Below, in pieces: positions 32,696 to 46,649 of a stretch of DNA of 64,000 nucleotides. The notes under the pieces are model-generated. The model saw only the letters and a list, made by a program, of their open reading frames with translations. It searched no databases and had not been told where the DNA came from. Position 1 is the first letter of the stretch. Each line of letters opens with the position of its first letter. A program made the translations under genes and the position numbers. Location of the stretch: the NCBI RefSeq assembly GCF_964340395.1, contig NC_135558.1:22381564-22445563 (forward strand), in the 5' to 3' direction. The DNA is from Glandiceps talaboti (taxonomy: Eukaryota; Hemichordata; Enteropneusta; Spengelidae).

Positions 32696-33519
32696 TAGCT
32701 CTTTGTACCTGAATTATTCAGTATCAGTAGTCCCAGAATTAATTTATTAGGTTGATTGTTTCACCAATATGTAAAGTAGGTGAAATACTGCCCCTTTTCC
32801 ATTAAACTTGATACCTTTGACTATACTGCTAGAGGAAGTGTGTTTTCAGAATAAACTTCCTGGAGTGATAAAAGCTTTTTGAAGTATTATTAACCCTCCT
32901 TCAGATCTATTGAGAATGGGCAAGAAACTGTCATGATTTGATACCATAATAAATTTAAAACTAATAGTTCATATCTAAACATAGTTATCGGTAGTTTGAA
33001 AGCTTTAAAAATGATTGTAAGTAGTTTTGACCTCCAGCAGAATTTACACAGCTCTTTTTTGAAATGCAGTTTCCATCCCTTATTGTTGGCTTTCTGCTGT
33101 CCCATTTCCCAGAGTGATAACATGCAATTAAGTTGACTTGGCTAGACATGTTTCTGTTGAATTCCCAGGATCACTTAACCTTTGAACCTGTGTTTTACTG
33201 TTAAATTGATTATCTATTCTACTGAGAGTGATTGGGATCTGTCAGATTTAGAATGCACATGTCATCAGTCAGATAACAAGGGTTAGTATGGAGAATAACC
33301 TAGATAAGGGGACAAAGCCTATAAACACTGTGTGTCTTTTATTAACAAAAGACAACTTTTGATGTGGTAACTGCTTCAAATTGATAAAAATGAGTATTCT
33401 GGTGAGTCACCACATATAGTAAGAGCACCAAAGTTTGGTGCATCACAAGATATTGCTGTAAATCAGTGGTATCGTCAAATTGGCTTACAAGGCACACTGC
33501 ACACTACATAGTATAATAT

Positions 33520-33844
33520 TAATAACAATAATATTATAATGTTGGTTTTTATATAGCGCTTTCCCACTCTGTGCTCAAAGCGTTTCGGCGCAACAGCCCT
33601 TTATACTTCTTCAACTCCCTGAGGAGCATACAATCCATTGCAACCTTTATAAGTGCATAGGATTAAAGCATTCACATTGCAGCCTCTATCCTACCACGTC
33701 CCAAGCTGAGTGGATTGAGGCACAGCCATGGTTCAAATCTTGCCCAAAGACTTTAGCCACTCAGAAACAAACAGCCATGATGGCGCTTGAACCTGTAACC
33801 TGCAGATTCCAAGCCGGACACTCTAACCATTCACCTATCATGAC
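33520..33844 (-). mobile_element. tRNA-derived SINE, copy 1
   Basis: On the minus strand the head starts GTCATGATAGGTGAATGGTT, carries an A-box-like TGGTTAGAGTG and a B-box-like GGTTCAAGCGC, and the tail ends in TTTGAGCACAGAGTGGGAAA then GCGCTATATAAAAACC and an AT-rich simple repeat. This is a Pol III SINE layout; the head most resembles a class II (Ser/Leu-type) tRNA. Matches the copy at 39925-40282. Confidence 0.8.
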
Positions 33845-34284
33845 TCCACCAGTATATTAGTAAAGGGATGGGGAACACCAAAGTTTGGTTCATAACAAAA
33901 TGTTAATTGCTTTACACCAGTGGTGTATGAAATTTTCTTAGAGGTCACTTTGATCCTAATTTCATGGTTCTTGCTAATTGTCTGAGTGTGTAATGACATT
34001 GTGACATAATTTTTAGGGTTAGAAAATTTTTAAATACATAAGTCTTAAAAATGGCCTGGTCTCTGTTTTATTACCTCAAACCAATGAAGTAGCAGAATTC
34101 ACACTGTGTAGCATGAATTTTGCTTCCTGTATACGTTTTAGTGTGTAGTACAGTGTGTATTTTGTACTAATTGTACATTTTGTACACTGAGGCTGACTTT
34201 TACTGGCTTCAATTGCAGACTGTCATTTGTGAAAACTTGATGATAAATGACAAGTATGTATTAAGGTTAAATGTACAAATATTT

Positions 34285-34430
34285 ATAATAATAATGTTGA
34301 TGCATATTTTTAGAGTAGAGTGCTCTTTCAATGATGATTCAATCATAGCACTGTACTGTAATTACCCTCCTATAGCAGGGAAACCTGTTCTACTTCCTCA
34401 ACTCCCCTGGAAGTGTACAATCCTTGCCCT
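34285..34430 (-). mobile_element. Degenerate SINE fragment
   Basis: AATAATAATGTTGATGCAT at one end and CTTCCTCAACTCCCCTGGAA with GTGTACAATCC at the other match the 3' half of the SINE at 39925-40282 in reverse orientation. The open frame at 34171-34482 across it is therefore not a gene. Confidence 0.55.
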
Positions 34431-34975
34431 AGAAGAATCCAAAAAAGGTGTAAAAGAATGTGAGTATATTAATATCAGATGACAAAAGATATTTTTTTTA
34501 AAAATCGTAACAAAATCAATTTTTTCTGTTAAATATTCAAAGGCTACATTTTCAAAACTTATTTCTATATATTTTGTTTAGTTGTCAAATGATCAGAAGT
34601 TTACATTCAATTGTAACACACAGTATGCTAATTTTGTAATTACCATACCAATAAGTTTAGAGTGACATCAAGGTTAGTGGGGCGCCCTCAGTGGTGATAT
34701 AAAACTATGAATGTTGTGTTATTCCATTGATGATGTGAGAACAGAGAAACCTGAAACCCAGACACATGTTCAATGACCTAAGGGGGAGGGTCATTGGAGA
34801 GATTTCATAGAATACTACACTAGATGCAGCACAAACACTTGACAGTACTCCTTTACAATCTCACCACTTTGTATGCAAGCTAGAAGATTCCAGAAGAGAT
34901 ATTAGAACTTATGATGGAATATTGTCCTGAACTTTGACTTTATTTCATAAAACTAGAAGGATTCCCAAATCAGAA

Positions 34976-35102
34976 ATGACTCATTTGTGGTGGATGTTCT
35001 TCATCACACTATTTTGTGTTTACTTTGCCGGTAGTGGACTTGGAAATGGCAACTTTCAGGTACCAGTCTGGGAAGTGCAGGGTGCTACCAAAGGAAGCAT
35101 GG
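34976..35102 (+). CDS. Candidate first exon encoding a signal peptide
   Basis: From ATG 34976 the frame reads MTHLWWMFFITLFCVYFAGS, then GLGNGNFQVPVWEVQ, then GATKGSM and one base before a consensus donor GGTAAGT (phase 1). The n-region, long hydrophobic core and small residues (GSGLG) fit a cleaved secretory signal. An in-frame upstream ATG at 34934 is less likely, because it would bury the hydrophobic segment. I do not recognise the protein. No downstream exon with matching phase is convincing, so it may be a large first intron, a lone relic, or chance. Confidence 0.4.
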
Positions 35103-38100
35103 GTAAGTTCATTTTATTGTCTGTACTATACTTTCACTTACATTTAGAGAGGACTTTATGAGTGTATAACTTTTTCTTCCATCAGTTAGCTGTACTTGCC
35201 TTCCTTCCACAGCTTTAATAGACTCTGATTCAATTCAAGATAATTTTCTTGATATTTGCATGGTGTGAGCTTAAAAGATGTAAACAATGCTGGCATACTT
35301 CAAACTTTAAAAAGAAGTTCTCTTACCAATGCATATCTTGCTAAAGTCAGTCTCTAGGGACCTTCTTTACATTGCATCTGTTATACTAACTGAAAGAACA
35401 TAATAATGCAGAGAGATTTTACTGTTTAACTTTAATGGAGACTTAATGCTGTCATTGTCTATCTTAGGCTTGATACACAGAAACACCTCAAAATTTAAAA
35501 TCAGTATATCACCTAAGTAGAAGCAAGATTTTTAGATAGTTTAAAAAATATTAAATGTTCATGCATTTATCATGACAAGTGTAGTTTTGACCTTGGTGTA
35601 AAATGATCTCAGAAAATCAACATTGTGTGTCCAAAGTCTTTGCTATTGTTACTTCAGTAATCCTCTGTGAGAAAAAAAATCTGTTTTGTTGGTCTTAGAC
35701 ACATCAAAGATAAATGGTTGTTACATAAACAAAGAAAATGAGTGACAAAATAATAGTTTGTTAACTTTTCAAGACTGAAAAACTTATTCTTATCAACAGT
35801 TTTACATTGTCACATTTGTATAGCCATCACGAAAACTGTTATCTTGGTTTGTTGTTGTTGTTTTGTTGTTGTGATGATGACTCCATAGCAACAGAGTTAC
35901 TTTTTTTACATCAATGCAGGATAAAAAAAGGAAACATTGTTTCTTAATGAATTCAAATACTTGAAATCAGAAATTGCCGTTTCTCAATCAACTGACATTC
36001 CAACTATACGATGTAATTGCACAAGAACAATGATGCTTTTTAGATTTTGATGCAGATTTGAAGTGAAAAGAAAATATCTGCCCATACATATACAAATGTC
36101 AAACTGATGTCAATTGAAAGTCACTGTTCCTTGATTGACTTTCTAATTGTTACTTCAATGCCCAAGTAGTTGTAGACAAGTTATTCATCACTAAAAGAAT
36201 GGCATACATTGAGAGGATCATTAGATTAACCATAGACAAAAGGCAGTGGTTTAATGAAGTATTGTCTGAGTTTCAAAACAAGTCTACATAATTATAGTGC
36301 ATAGATAAGTGTTATCTGTCTAACAAGGCACAACAAACCTGTACAGGAGTGCAAGCAGTAAATCATAGCCACTGTAGATCACAGTAAGACTTGGAAATAC
36401 AAACTTATGTTGTTTCTACTAATACATTGTTTATGAAGGAAGTGACCGATAAAGCCTTCATCTCTGATCACAAAAAAGAGAGCCTTTTGATGCTGAGGGT
36501 GTGGAATTTCAATTGAAATGAATGGACTACATGGTATTATATTGTGCCAAGTCACAGGAAATGTTCTTTTATGTTGCTAGACTTTGTAATAGATCATGAG
36601 CAGTGGGGTCAAATTTGTTCATAGAATATTCCCCTGAAGACGCTCAAAGTGTTCTTATGACTAAGCCATGTCATAGAACACTTAAGAGTAGTTTGAATGG
36701 GTGTTTATTATGTGGGGAGTCTACCTGTTAAACTATTCAGTAATAACACATTGCTCCAATGCATTGCTAACTAAATACAGACTAATTGCTTACTTCAATA
36801 CAAAGTACAGACATGTGACAGTAACTGTACACTGATGTTTAGATCTAGAGATGTTATTTCTATCAGCTGAGTATGACTTTTACTGGTAACCCAGTACTGC
36901 CCTTTTAAATGCTGCTGGACCCATAAATTAAAAGTTCAAGATCAAACCCATAAATCCTGTAGGAATGAATTGACCACTAGACTGGAAGTACTACATCTAC
37001 TGGGGGAAACCTTTTGGTTCTGTTTACCATAAATCATTGATGACAGTGTATCAAATTGATATGAAGGTACCTTTGCCATTGTAGCTGTGTAATATGTGTG
37101 TAATATGTGTGATTTCCTACAGCTGTAATACAACAGGTTATAGATTTATGTTGTCTAGACCCCACAAGGACATCGTTCAGGCTCCTAATTTTCCCATCAA
37201 GGTCTTAAGAATACATAATAGATTAGCCCAGGGACTTGGCTATCTGGCGTACTTGAGAATTGCACACAATATTGGGTAAAATAGTGTTGTCTAGTTAGAA
37301 AGCAGGGTTGTGGACTCATACTAGATTTGTACAGACAGGACTACCTTTTTCTAAAATAAGTAATATATACCATTAACATTAGTCAAAATCTTGTTGGTTG
37401 ATGTACAACTACAATAAGTTTGAATGGCCAAAGCTTAAAGGCCTAATAAAAAAGAATGTTTGGTTCTGGTTACCTGACCCAACCTATTTTTTCATGATTA
37501 CCCTAAATTTTTTTCTTATGTATTCGAGAAAATATCATAAAATCGTGAACATTGTGGAACTTGAAGTCTTGCAAGGAATAATGGATGCAGAAACTGACAT
37601 AAAGTGAAAAAGGCAATATAAAACTGTTCTTCCATTCTGTAATGGCTGTACATCTGATGGGAAGAAACCAATAACACAGAGACCATTTGGAAAACAACGG
37701 AAAACATAACTACATACCTGAACTAGACACTCACACATGAAAAATAAATACATATAAAATATAAAATAAAAAAATAAAAAATCTACCTACCCCACCTATT
37801 CTAAAATTGAGTTTAATCGGAACCACACAATTGTATTTGTTAGGCATTACGCTCCCCTGAAAAGTCCCTCTGTTTGCCCAGTTTATTTATAAATGGCATC
37901 TTGTATATATATATATTTATAACAAACTTTCTAAACGTTGTTTATACCTTCCCAACTCATGGTGTCACAAACATTTTATGGCCTTGGTCTATGTTGTTTC
38001 ACAGTGTAATTTTCAAATTGGAAAACATATATGTACATAGTTGGGAGAGAAAAAAATAATACTTTTCTTGTCTCTCTGGCCACTTTAAATCTAAAGCAGA

Positions 38101-38189
38101 TTGTGTACTGTATGTGCAGGAGTTGTGCAATATAATTAGATATTATTCCCCCAATATTTTTCATAGTGAAAGTTATGGATACTTGAAAA
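35103..38189. other. Intron-like or intergenic sequence
   Basis: AT-rich unique-looking DNA with stops in all frames. The small frames at 36942-37279 lack paired splice signals or recognisable residues. A GTT-rich patch lies at 35850-35875. I see no further feature. Confidence 0.5.
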
Positions 38190-38660
<471 letters not shown>

Positions 38661-39739
38661 AAGCATGTTACTGAGTACAGTTTTAGTTCAAGTGTCCAAC
38701 ACCTCTATCACTTCAAGTTCACAGGGCGAAATTTATTTCATTTTACCATTTTGTCACTAAGACTTCTTTTTAAGGAGATACCAACTTTACTAAGATATTT
38801 TCTCACTATATGCCATGTTGCTAAATCGAGACTATTGATCTTAGAGTGCTGTGTAAGCCTAGAAAGTAAAACTTGTTCAGTTATATTTAACCTCCTTACC
38901 CTAAAATGAAATTGATAGTTCTTATATGGGAGGAGAGAATGTTAAAATGGTCACTTTACAATTCAGATTGACCAATTAAATGTAAAGATTCATTCTTCCA
39001 TGTCTAAGTTCATTATAGATATCATTTTTTGAGGAATCTAACTTTAAGCCATTAAATAAAACATAGTCTAGTAATTGATTTTAAATTCAGTTTGTTTTCT
39101 AACAACAATCTAAGCTTCAAGCAATATGTTATAAAGCTTGAGCACAAATGCACTTTTATGCATTTCATAATTATGCCTTTGTCCAGTTTTATTCCTTATC
39201 AAAAACCTTTTAGGTCAATAAACTATTTAGTTTTCAAGAAATTGACTGTGTAGGTTAGTGTTTAATATCAGAGATCTTGATGGATAAGTTTTGGGAGGAA
39301 CAAAACAGACCCAACTTACTATCCATTAAGATATATCTTTTCAAACAGTAGTTAGTTTGAATATTGGACTGCATCATTCAAAATGGTTGAAAATAGTTTG
39401 ATATGCAACAGTGTTGCAAACATGCATATCAGTGTGATGAGGAGGGAGGGGGGGGCTATTGTTGAACTGCTCTCAGTAAGTCTATTCTTTTATTTAGGCC
39501 TCAGACCCCCTCCCCCTTCTAACTTAATTTGCTAAACTTGATGTTTGTTTCAGAAAGCACAGTCAATTTCAAATCATCATCATCAGTAGTGGTATGTAGT
39601 ACTAAGAACGGAAAGTTCTCAGTCCCAATATATTACAGTGTCATGCATTGTACTAATTTAAAAGCAATAGTGATTGTGATATTTGATAGAAATATTTGTG
39701 TGTAGGAGTACAAAACAGATTCTGTTAATCAAATTTGAC

Positions 39740-39776
39740 AAACAAACAAACAAACAAACAAACAAACAAACAAACA
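39740..39776. repeat. (CAAA)n microsatellite
   Basis: Nine copies of CAAA or ACAA. Confidence 0.95.
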
Positions 39777-39924
39777 GAAGACAAAAGGTATATATGTTAC
39801 TGGATGAAAAAGAAAGTAACTTGGTTGTGTATCAAAGAACACTAGCTACTCTCTTATTTCACCTGTTTTCTAATCATGAGTTATGACAATAAATATTTTA
39901 AAATGAATCTCAAGAACAGGAGGA

Positions 39925-40282
39925 GTCATGATGGGCAAATGGTTTGAGTGGTTGGCTTGGAATCTGCAGGTTGCAGGTTTGAGCCCCATCGCTGTCAATT
40001 GTTTCTGAGTGGCTAAAGTACTTGGGTAAGATTTAAACCATGACTGTGCCTTAGTCAACCCAGCTGTATAATTGGGGACCCGGTTGGATACAAGTTACAA
40101 TATGAATGCTTTCATCCCATGCACTTATATAAGGCTGCAATGGATTGTATGCTCCCCAGGGAGTTGAGGAAGTATGAAGGGCCGTTGTGCCACTAAAGAT
40201 CCATGCCAGGGGTAATAATTGTAAAGCGCTTTGAGCACAGAGTGGGAAAGCGCTATATAAAAACCAACATCATTATTATTAT
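39925..40282 (+). mobile_element. tRNA-derived SINE, copy 2 (full length)
   Basis: The head GTCATGATGGGCAAATGGTT, B-box-like GGTTTGAGCCCC, a body with TTTCTGAGTGGCTAAAGTA, and the tail AAGCGCTTTGAGCACAGAGT then GGGAAAGCGCTATATAAAAA, ending in CATTATT repeats. About 358 bp. It is the best copy for a consensus, in opposite orientation to 33520-33844. Confidence 0.85.
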
Positions 40283-43200
40283 ATTTGCCAAGTAGTTGAC
40301 TTTTTAAAGTTGACTTTTAAAGTGTCAGAATTCTGAGTTAGTTTTAGGTATGTGATGTAAAGCTCTTTCATTTGCAAATTACTACTTACTAAAGTAGCAT
40401 CAAAACACCTTGACAATATTGCAGGCAATATTTGAAATAAATGTCAAGAGAAGAGCAAATACGTGACATTGTATAAAATGTTTGGGTTCCCTATTATAAT
40501 AACAAATATAATAGAATTTTTAACTTTAGGTCATTGATTAGTTCTTCAATGATAATGACACTGGCAGAATGATCTCTTTAGGGATGTAATGGGATTCTCA
40601 TTTTGTATGCATATTACTACAGACTACATCAAAACATCCTGTTATGGCAGGAAATTCAAGGAAACAGTGCCTTGTGTTAGTGCAAGTCAATGCATTATCT
40701 GTTATGTAATGTTTTGTATTGTTATATGTAGTACTACTACATGGATCATAACATCCTGTTTACGTAGTACATCTTTAAAACAATGTCTCTTGTACATAGC
40801 ACTTTAAAACTCACTGTACATTGGAGTTGTAGTAAAGTTGTATTTACTTGGTATGTTTGCAAACCTAATAGAAAGGGGGAGGTGTAGGGTTTTTGTAAAA
40901 CTTGCATGGATTTCTTTAACTTGTACCAAAACTCTGGAGGGGAACCCCAGTGATTAATACACCTGGGCATCTCTGGTAAATATTTCCTCCTTTCTGTCAG
41001 TGCCCTTAACTTAAATACTGATAACTTGCACTTCATGTCTTTTTGTTGCTCTTGCAATAATGAATGAACAAATGTAATGAGCCCTCAAACTTGATACTGT
41101 ATATTTCATGTTGAAATAGTTGAAATAATTGTAATTAGTAGTCAGTGATGGTTTATAGTAGGGAAAATCTACTTGAGTTCCTGAGGTATAAGTTTATCAG
41201 GGTTCCCCACCAAGGTATGGGAGGTAGGAAAATCTATGTAAGTTGCAATAATACTAAATAATTTTAATAATAATGGCCTATTTGTAGCAAAGCTATAGAT
41301 GCAGTTGTACCATATTTCCTACCTTTGTGCTATGGTATGTAGCTAGCAGGGATGTAGCTGTGTGAAAATGCACAAAGATATTTGACAAGTTGCTGGTAGA
41401 ATCATTTAGAATATTTTTTGAAAAATGAAGAAAATAGGTGGTTGTTTTTGCTAAGTTTTTATTTACACATTTGGATATTAAAGCATTGTGAGATGATTAT
41501 AGCCTATTAGGAGATAGCTATTAAAAACCCTATTCATTAGACGTTGGAGAAGAAAACTCTTGATATTTTATTGGCATAGGGATAGCATCAAAGATTTCTT
41601 GACAAATAAACAATTGTTTTTTGAATAAAGATTTAATGGAATTTGATATAATGAGCAATCCAGCTCCTTAGCACTTTCTGTGAGTTCCGAAAAGTGAACA
41701 AACAACATGTAAAACTGATAAGGGGTAATGAAATGTGTGGTAATGTGTCTCATGTATGTAAAATGTAGAATTATGGCAGGACCTTGGGTCAAATAACTCC
41801 AGTAAAGTGTCTTTCTATGTCATGATTTTATCTTTTTAAGGAGAAAAGGAGAAAATAAGAAGATAAGACCTTTCATGTATGTTAAAAGCTGTTACATTAA
41901 TTATTTACAAATAACCTTGGCAGCAATTAAACTCAGAGACTGCACTTTTGCAATATAATTACTAATAAGGTTACTGGTAAGAGAATGTACAGTGCAGTGG
42001 TCTATAATACAGCAGACTCATAAAGTAGACTTTCTGTTGTAGCAATGTTCCTCTATGTATGTATGAGGGGCTGTAGTCAAAATGAATAAAGTGTGTACTT
42101 AGAAAAGGACATTTTAGAACACATTGAAGTCTATTTTTTGTTTTAAATTTAAAAGTGTAAGTGTATGAAAGTTCAAGTCCTCAAAATGTTAGCCCAATAT
42201 CACAAAGGAGACAAACATGTAGGATAAAACTGGTGTAGTTATGATAGGTTGTATAATTTTAGTGTGGGAACCCTGGTAAATGCATGGTGAACTAAGGCAG
42301 ATGTTAGCCTTGACAAAAATACTAGGTATTCCAATGCAACCTCAAAAACAGACTTTGAAGTGAATGAGTTTTAATACTAACAGACAACTTGCAAATAAAA
42401 ATCCCTCTTATTATTTGTTTTTTGCTGTGTGACACTAAGTGTATAATGATATTCCCATAGTTATGTACAGTATATCTATATTTATACATCAGTAGTTTGT
42501 ACCACAGACCACCATACAAAAAGACCTTTTATTGGGAGAGACTTCAGAATATTTTGATCATTGATAAAATCATGTCCAAATCTAATGATTTATCATTAAC
42601 TATTTCAATTTGATGATAAATAATGCTTATACTATATTGTCAGAATCACTGAAAGCAACTCACGAGTCACAGATGCTTTCTTTTTAAGAAAAAATTTATT
42701 TGTGCATGTGGCTTTAGATAAAAAAGACAATCCCTGGTAATTTCTTGACTGAAGACTATAAACTGGCAATTTGTTTTAGAGAAGATTTAGTTGTGCATCT
42801 GTGATCTTGATAAAAGTACCATTCTAAGAAACTGGGTGACAGCATAGATTAAGACTAGAAGTACAATGTACCGGTATGTAGAGTATTCTTATTCAGTTAG
42901 TTTTGTCCTCAGTGACCTGTAGTAGTAAACTTGTACTTGAAAGAATGCCTTTGTCTTAGACTAGTTCTTGTATAATGTGGAATTGACCATCAAGGTTGAC
43001 CTGAGACCCTGCATGAGCTATGCATGGAACTGAACCAAAGGCTGTTATTAACCCTGAATGGTGAAACCCCTGGGGATATGGAGGGCTACTACAATGGGAC
43101 CCAATATAATCCATGTGTGCATGTATGTGTCAGTGTGTGTGTACATAGTGTACATACCTATATCTCTGTATATATATTGAGCTACTTCCAATCAAATCTG

Positions 43201-43485
43201 ACAAAAATGTCAGATACTATTATAGTATGCCACATGTGCTGATAACTTTTGTTTCATGATTGACCTTAGGCTTTCCTTTTTAATAGTGACTGTATGTTGG
43301 TGATATTTGCCATAAAAATTAAAGAATATGAAATTAGTAAATTATTGAAATGGACCTATATATGTCTCTGACAAGTACTTGTTCTTGATGGCAAAGTGTG
43401 TGCATATGTGTCTGTCTGTCTGATCTGAATGCATGTCATTGTCACTATAGGTAGGAAGGTAGGCAGGCATGCATAAACTTGTCAG
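40283..43485. other. Intron-like or intergenic sequence
   Basis: No exon recognised. Short fragments of the GGGGAACCC-type repeat occur near 40930, 41160-41230 and 42260. Otherwise nothing seen. Confidence 0.45.
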
Positions 43486-43526
43486 TTTGTTTGTTTGTTT
43501 GTTTGTTTGTTTGTTTGTTTGTTTGT
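43486..43526. repeat. (TTTG)n microsatellite
   Basis: Ten tetranucleotide copies preceded by GGTAGGCAGG-type motifs. Confidence 0.95.
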
Positions 43527-43811
43527 CTTTCTGTCATGGTACAGAATAATCAGGAAATAAATCCTATTTATATTCTATTAGTTAAAACGTTATGCATAAC
43601 CTGGCCTGCTCATAGTATAGTGTGCTAAAAATTTGTATGCTTTTAAAGTACACTTCATAGTTGTGAATCATGCAGTTGCTGTTAACGTAAGAAGAGGGTT
43701 TCTTGCTGTAATGGACTCTAGGTTTTTACATTTAAATAGAGGTGAAGCTCACAATAGGATGAAATGAAGAGGCTGTTCATTTGTTTGGATCCCTGTTTCT
43801 GACTTTGTTAA

Positions 43812-44453
43812 CTATTGCTGGCTAAGTGTGCATCACTGTGGTACAAAATGTCAGCCCTGTGTTTCCAATTTGGTGAGCTATTGCTGGCTAAGTGTGTATC
43901 ACTGTGGTACAAAATGTCAGCCCTGTGTTTCCAATTTGGTGAGCTATTGCTGGCTAATTGTGTATCACTGTGGTACAAAATGTCAGCCCTGTGTTTCCAA
44001 TTTGGTGAGCTATTGCTGGCTAAGTGTGCATCACTGTGGTACAAAATGTCAGCCCTGTGTTTCCAATTTGGTGAGCTATTGCTGGCTAAGTGTGTATCAC
44101 TGTGGTACAAAATGTCAGCCCTGTGTTTCCAATTTGGTGAGCTATGGCTGGCTAAGTGTGTATCACTGTGGTACAAAATGTCAGCCCTGTGTTTCCAATT
44201 TGGTGAGCTATGGCTGGCTAAGTGTGTATCACTGTGGTACAAATGTCAGCCCTGTGTTTCCAATTTGGTGAGCTATTGCTGGCTAAGTGTGCATCACTGT
44301 GGTACAAAATGTCAGCCCTGTGTTTCCAATTTGGTGAGCTATTGCTGGCTAAGTGTGTATCACTGTGGTACAAAATGTCAGCCCTGTGTTTCCAATTTGG
44401 TGAGCTATTGCTGGCTAAGTGTGTATCACTGTGGTACAAAATGTCAGCCCTAG
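43812..44453. repeat. 66-bp minisatellite, about 10 copies
   Basis: Units contain GCTGGCTAAGTGTGTATCAC, TGTGGTACAAAATGTCAGCC and TGTTTCCAATTTGGTGAGC. Identity between copies is very high, implying recent amplification. Since 66 is 22 codons, several frames on both strands remain open; a single A deletion at about 44242 shifts them all, which argues against coding use. Confidence 0.96.
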
Positions 44454-45059
44454 GGCTGATTTAATGGCCACTTTAGGACAACGACCTACATCAGTTTGAC
44501 TGTTAGTTTAATACTCAATCCATTTGAAAACAAAGTTATTTAAAAGAAACTTAATTTTTTCAATTACCCATCAAAGTTATTTCTCCAAATAGATTATTTT
44601 AAGTATTTTGGTGAATGCCTAGGTGCTGACTAAAAATTTGATCGTATATACCAAACATACAAATACTAGAGACAGTAGATAAGTAGACTGGTAAATTCAC
44701 CGATTGTGTATGCTTTGCATCACTTGTGTCAAGTGTGTCAACAAATGAAAGATAGATAATGATACAGACATCATTCTGGCTATACACATGAGGTATTCTA
44801 GACAACTCTGTGGGTGCGGTATAATATTGCCAGTACATGGACATGTGTTATGTTTGCCAAACCATAATTGGGCTTTAAACTTAGAGGGACACAGTCTGTA
44901 ACTTCATGGTTCTTCATATTTGTTTTTGTTTCATATTGGCATTGTAAAAGATAATTAATATATTTGTTCAACTACTAAAACCATGTTGCACAATATGTAC
45001 AGCTCTCGTGATATTCAGATAAAAGACAAAAATGACATTATGACAATTTTTTGGGGGTA

Positions 45060-45175
45060 CAATTACCCCCCCCCCCAAAAAAAAAAAACAAACAAACAAA
45101 AAAACAAAACAAAAAAAAACAAAACAAAAACAAAACAAAAACAAAAAAACAACAACAACAACAAAACAAACAAAC
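45060..45175. repeat. C run followed by A/CAA-rich tract
   Basis: About eleven C, then more than 100 bases of A-rich CAAA, CAAAAA and CAA motifs. Low complexity. Confidence 0.9.
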
Positions 45176-45875
45176 CCCATAACGCTGAAAAAAACAACCA
45201 CAAAGCTCTTTTTGCATACTTAATACTACCTCTGTCATCCTGTGTTGACCTTTATTTGCTTCTGTATGTGTTTTACTGTTTGTTGTATGTGTATGTTGTA
45301 CACTGACTGAAGCCAAAAAATGGGGTGTAACCCATTTATATGTATCAGATTGCTATTAGTTCTTCTGTTCTTGGTTGTACTATTACTTACAACTTCTTTG
45401 TTACTTTGACTACTGTTTTGTGTCATCTGTGTAATTGATTGAGTCTATGTACTTTGTTATATTGGTGCCTGGAAAGTTGACCTCTGACCTTTACACTTTA
45501 TAACCAATCACATACATTTAGTAGACATACATCAGACAGTGTAAAAAACAAGACTACTGCTCTCAGATTTCTTTCACTTTGTCCATTTACTGATTATATA
45601 GTAAAAGTGTGTAATGTAGTTAGGTGAAATCTGCCTGGGGGTCTCTGGAACTTAGCTTATAATTTACATGCAAGTATGTGATCCACAGAAGTTTGGCAAA
45701 ATTTCAACATAACCTATTTATTCAGCAAAATTTAGTTTGTATCTTGTTTTCTAACCTTTCAATAAATTGAAACCTATATTTGATGCATCTTAAAGGGTCA
45801 CAAGCTGAGTTTTTATGATTTGGGGTGTAATTTTTGTTGTTGTATATTAAAAGATATTGACAGTAATCTACTTTG

Positions 45876-46073
45876 TTGGTGAGAGATTATTTACATTAAC
45901 AGTTTGCTTCATTTCTTATCTTCTGGAGATTATCACACTGGACAAATAGTCAATCATGCATATACTAGTCTCTTCCTTACTAGTTTATGCATGATCAAAT
46001 GTTTGTCCAGTGTGATAATCTCCCAGAAGATTAGACATAAAACATATTTTTGTCTTAACTGATCTCTCACCAA
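45876..46073. mobile_element. MITE-like element with long imperfect inverted repeats (198 bp)
   Basis: Outer ends TTGGTGAGAGAT / ATCTCTCACCAA. The inner core is GGAGATTATCACACTGGACA paired with TGTCCAGTGTGATAATCTCC, and CATGCATATACTAGT with ACTAGTTTATGCATG around a short loop. The whole element folds nearly end to end. Confidence 0.7.
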
Positions 46074-46079
46074 TTATAA

Positions 46080-46287
46080 GATTTGGGGTGTTTTAATTTA
46101 GATAAGAGGAGAAGACAAGGTGTCTTTATTTAGTCAATAAAGAAAAGATTAGGGGTGTTTTAATTTAGATAAGAGGAGAAGACAAGGTGTCTTTATTTAG
46201 TCAATAAAGAAAAGATTAGGGGTGTTTTAATTTAGATAAGAGGAGAAGAATGAACAAGGCAACTTTACTTAGTCAATAAAGAAAAGA
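46080..46287. repeat. 67-bp tandem repeat, three copies
   Basis: GGGGTGTTTTAATTTAGATA, AGAGGAGAAGACAAGGTGTC and TTATTTAGTCAATAAAGAAA repeat; the third copy has an insertion (AAGAATGAACAAGG). It abuts the MITE at 45876-46073. Confidence 0.93.
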
Positions 46288-46649
46288 GAGAATTACATGC
46301 AGCCTCAGACTGCTAGTGGTCCGAGATATAGCTGAGAGCAAAGTAACCAGGGAAAGAAAAAAAATAGTTTTAAAACTCAATGAGTGAATTGGTCAATATC
46401 ACACACAAAATGAGTTATATTGCACCACAAAAATTGATCATTCAATTGATCAATCATTCACCCAAATAATAATAAATCTATCAATAAATTGATCGATGAA
46501 TCAATTACATGCTTGCTGACCCCTGTGCACATACTGTAATCAGTGCCAAAGGAGACATGCATTCACATTAACCTTATAGTTTAATCAAAGTTTTTTGTAA
46601 GTATTTTTATTTGAGTACTAAAAAAGCTTATAAACTGATTTTGTGCCAT

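Noticed and set aside
34171-34482. 103-codon frame with an acceptor-like site
   Set aside because: Its second half aligns with the reverse strand of the SINE 3' region.
37094-37279. Exon after TTTCCTACAG
   Set aside because: Good acceptor but no donor, no recognised residues, and no partner exon in the needed phase.
43808-44464. Secreted or repeat protein on either strand
   Set aside because: Minisatellite with a frame-breaking deletion; no start, signal peptide or unique ends.
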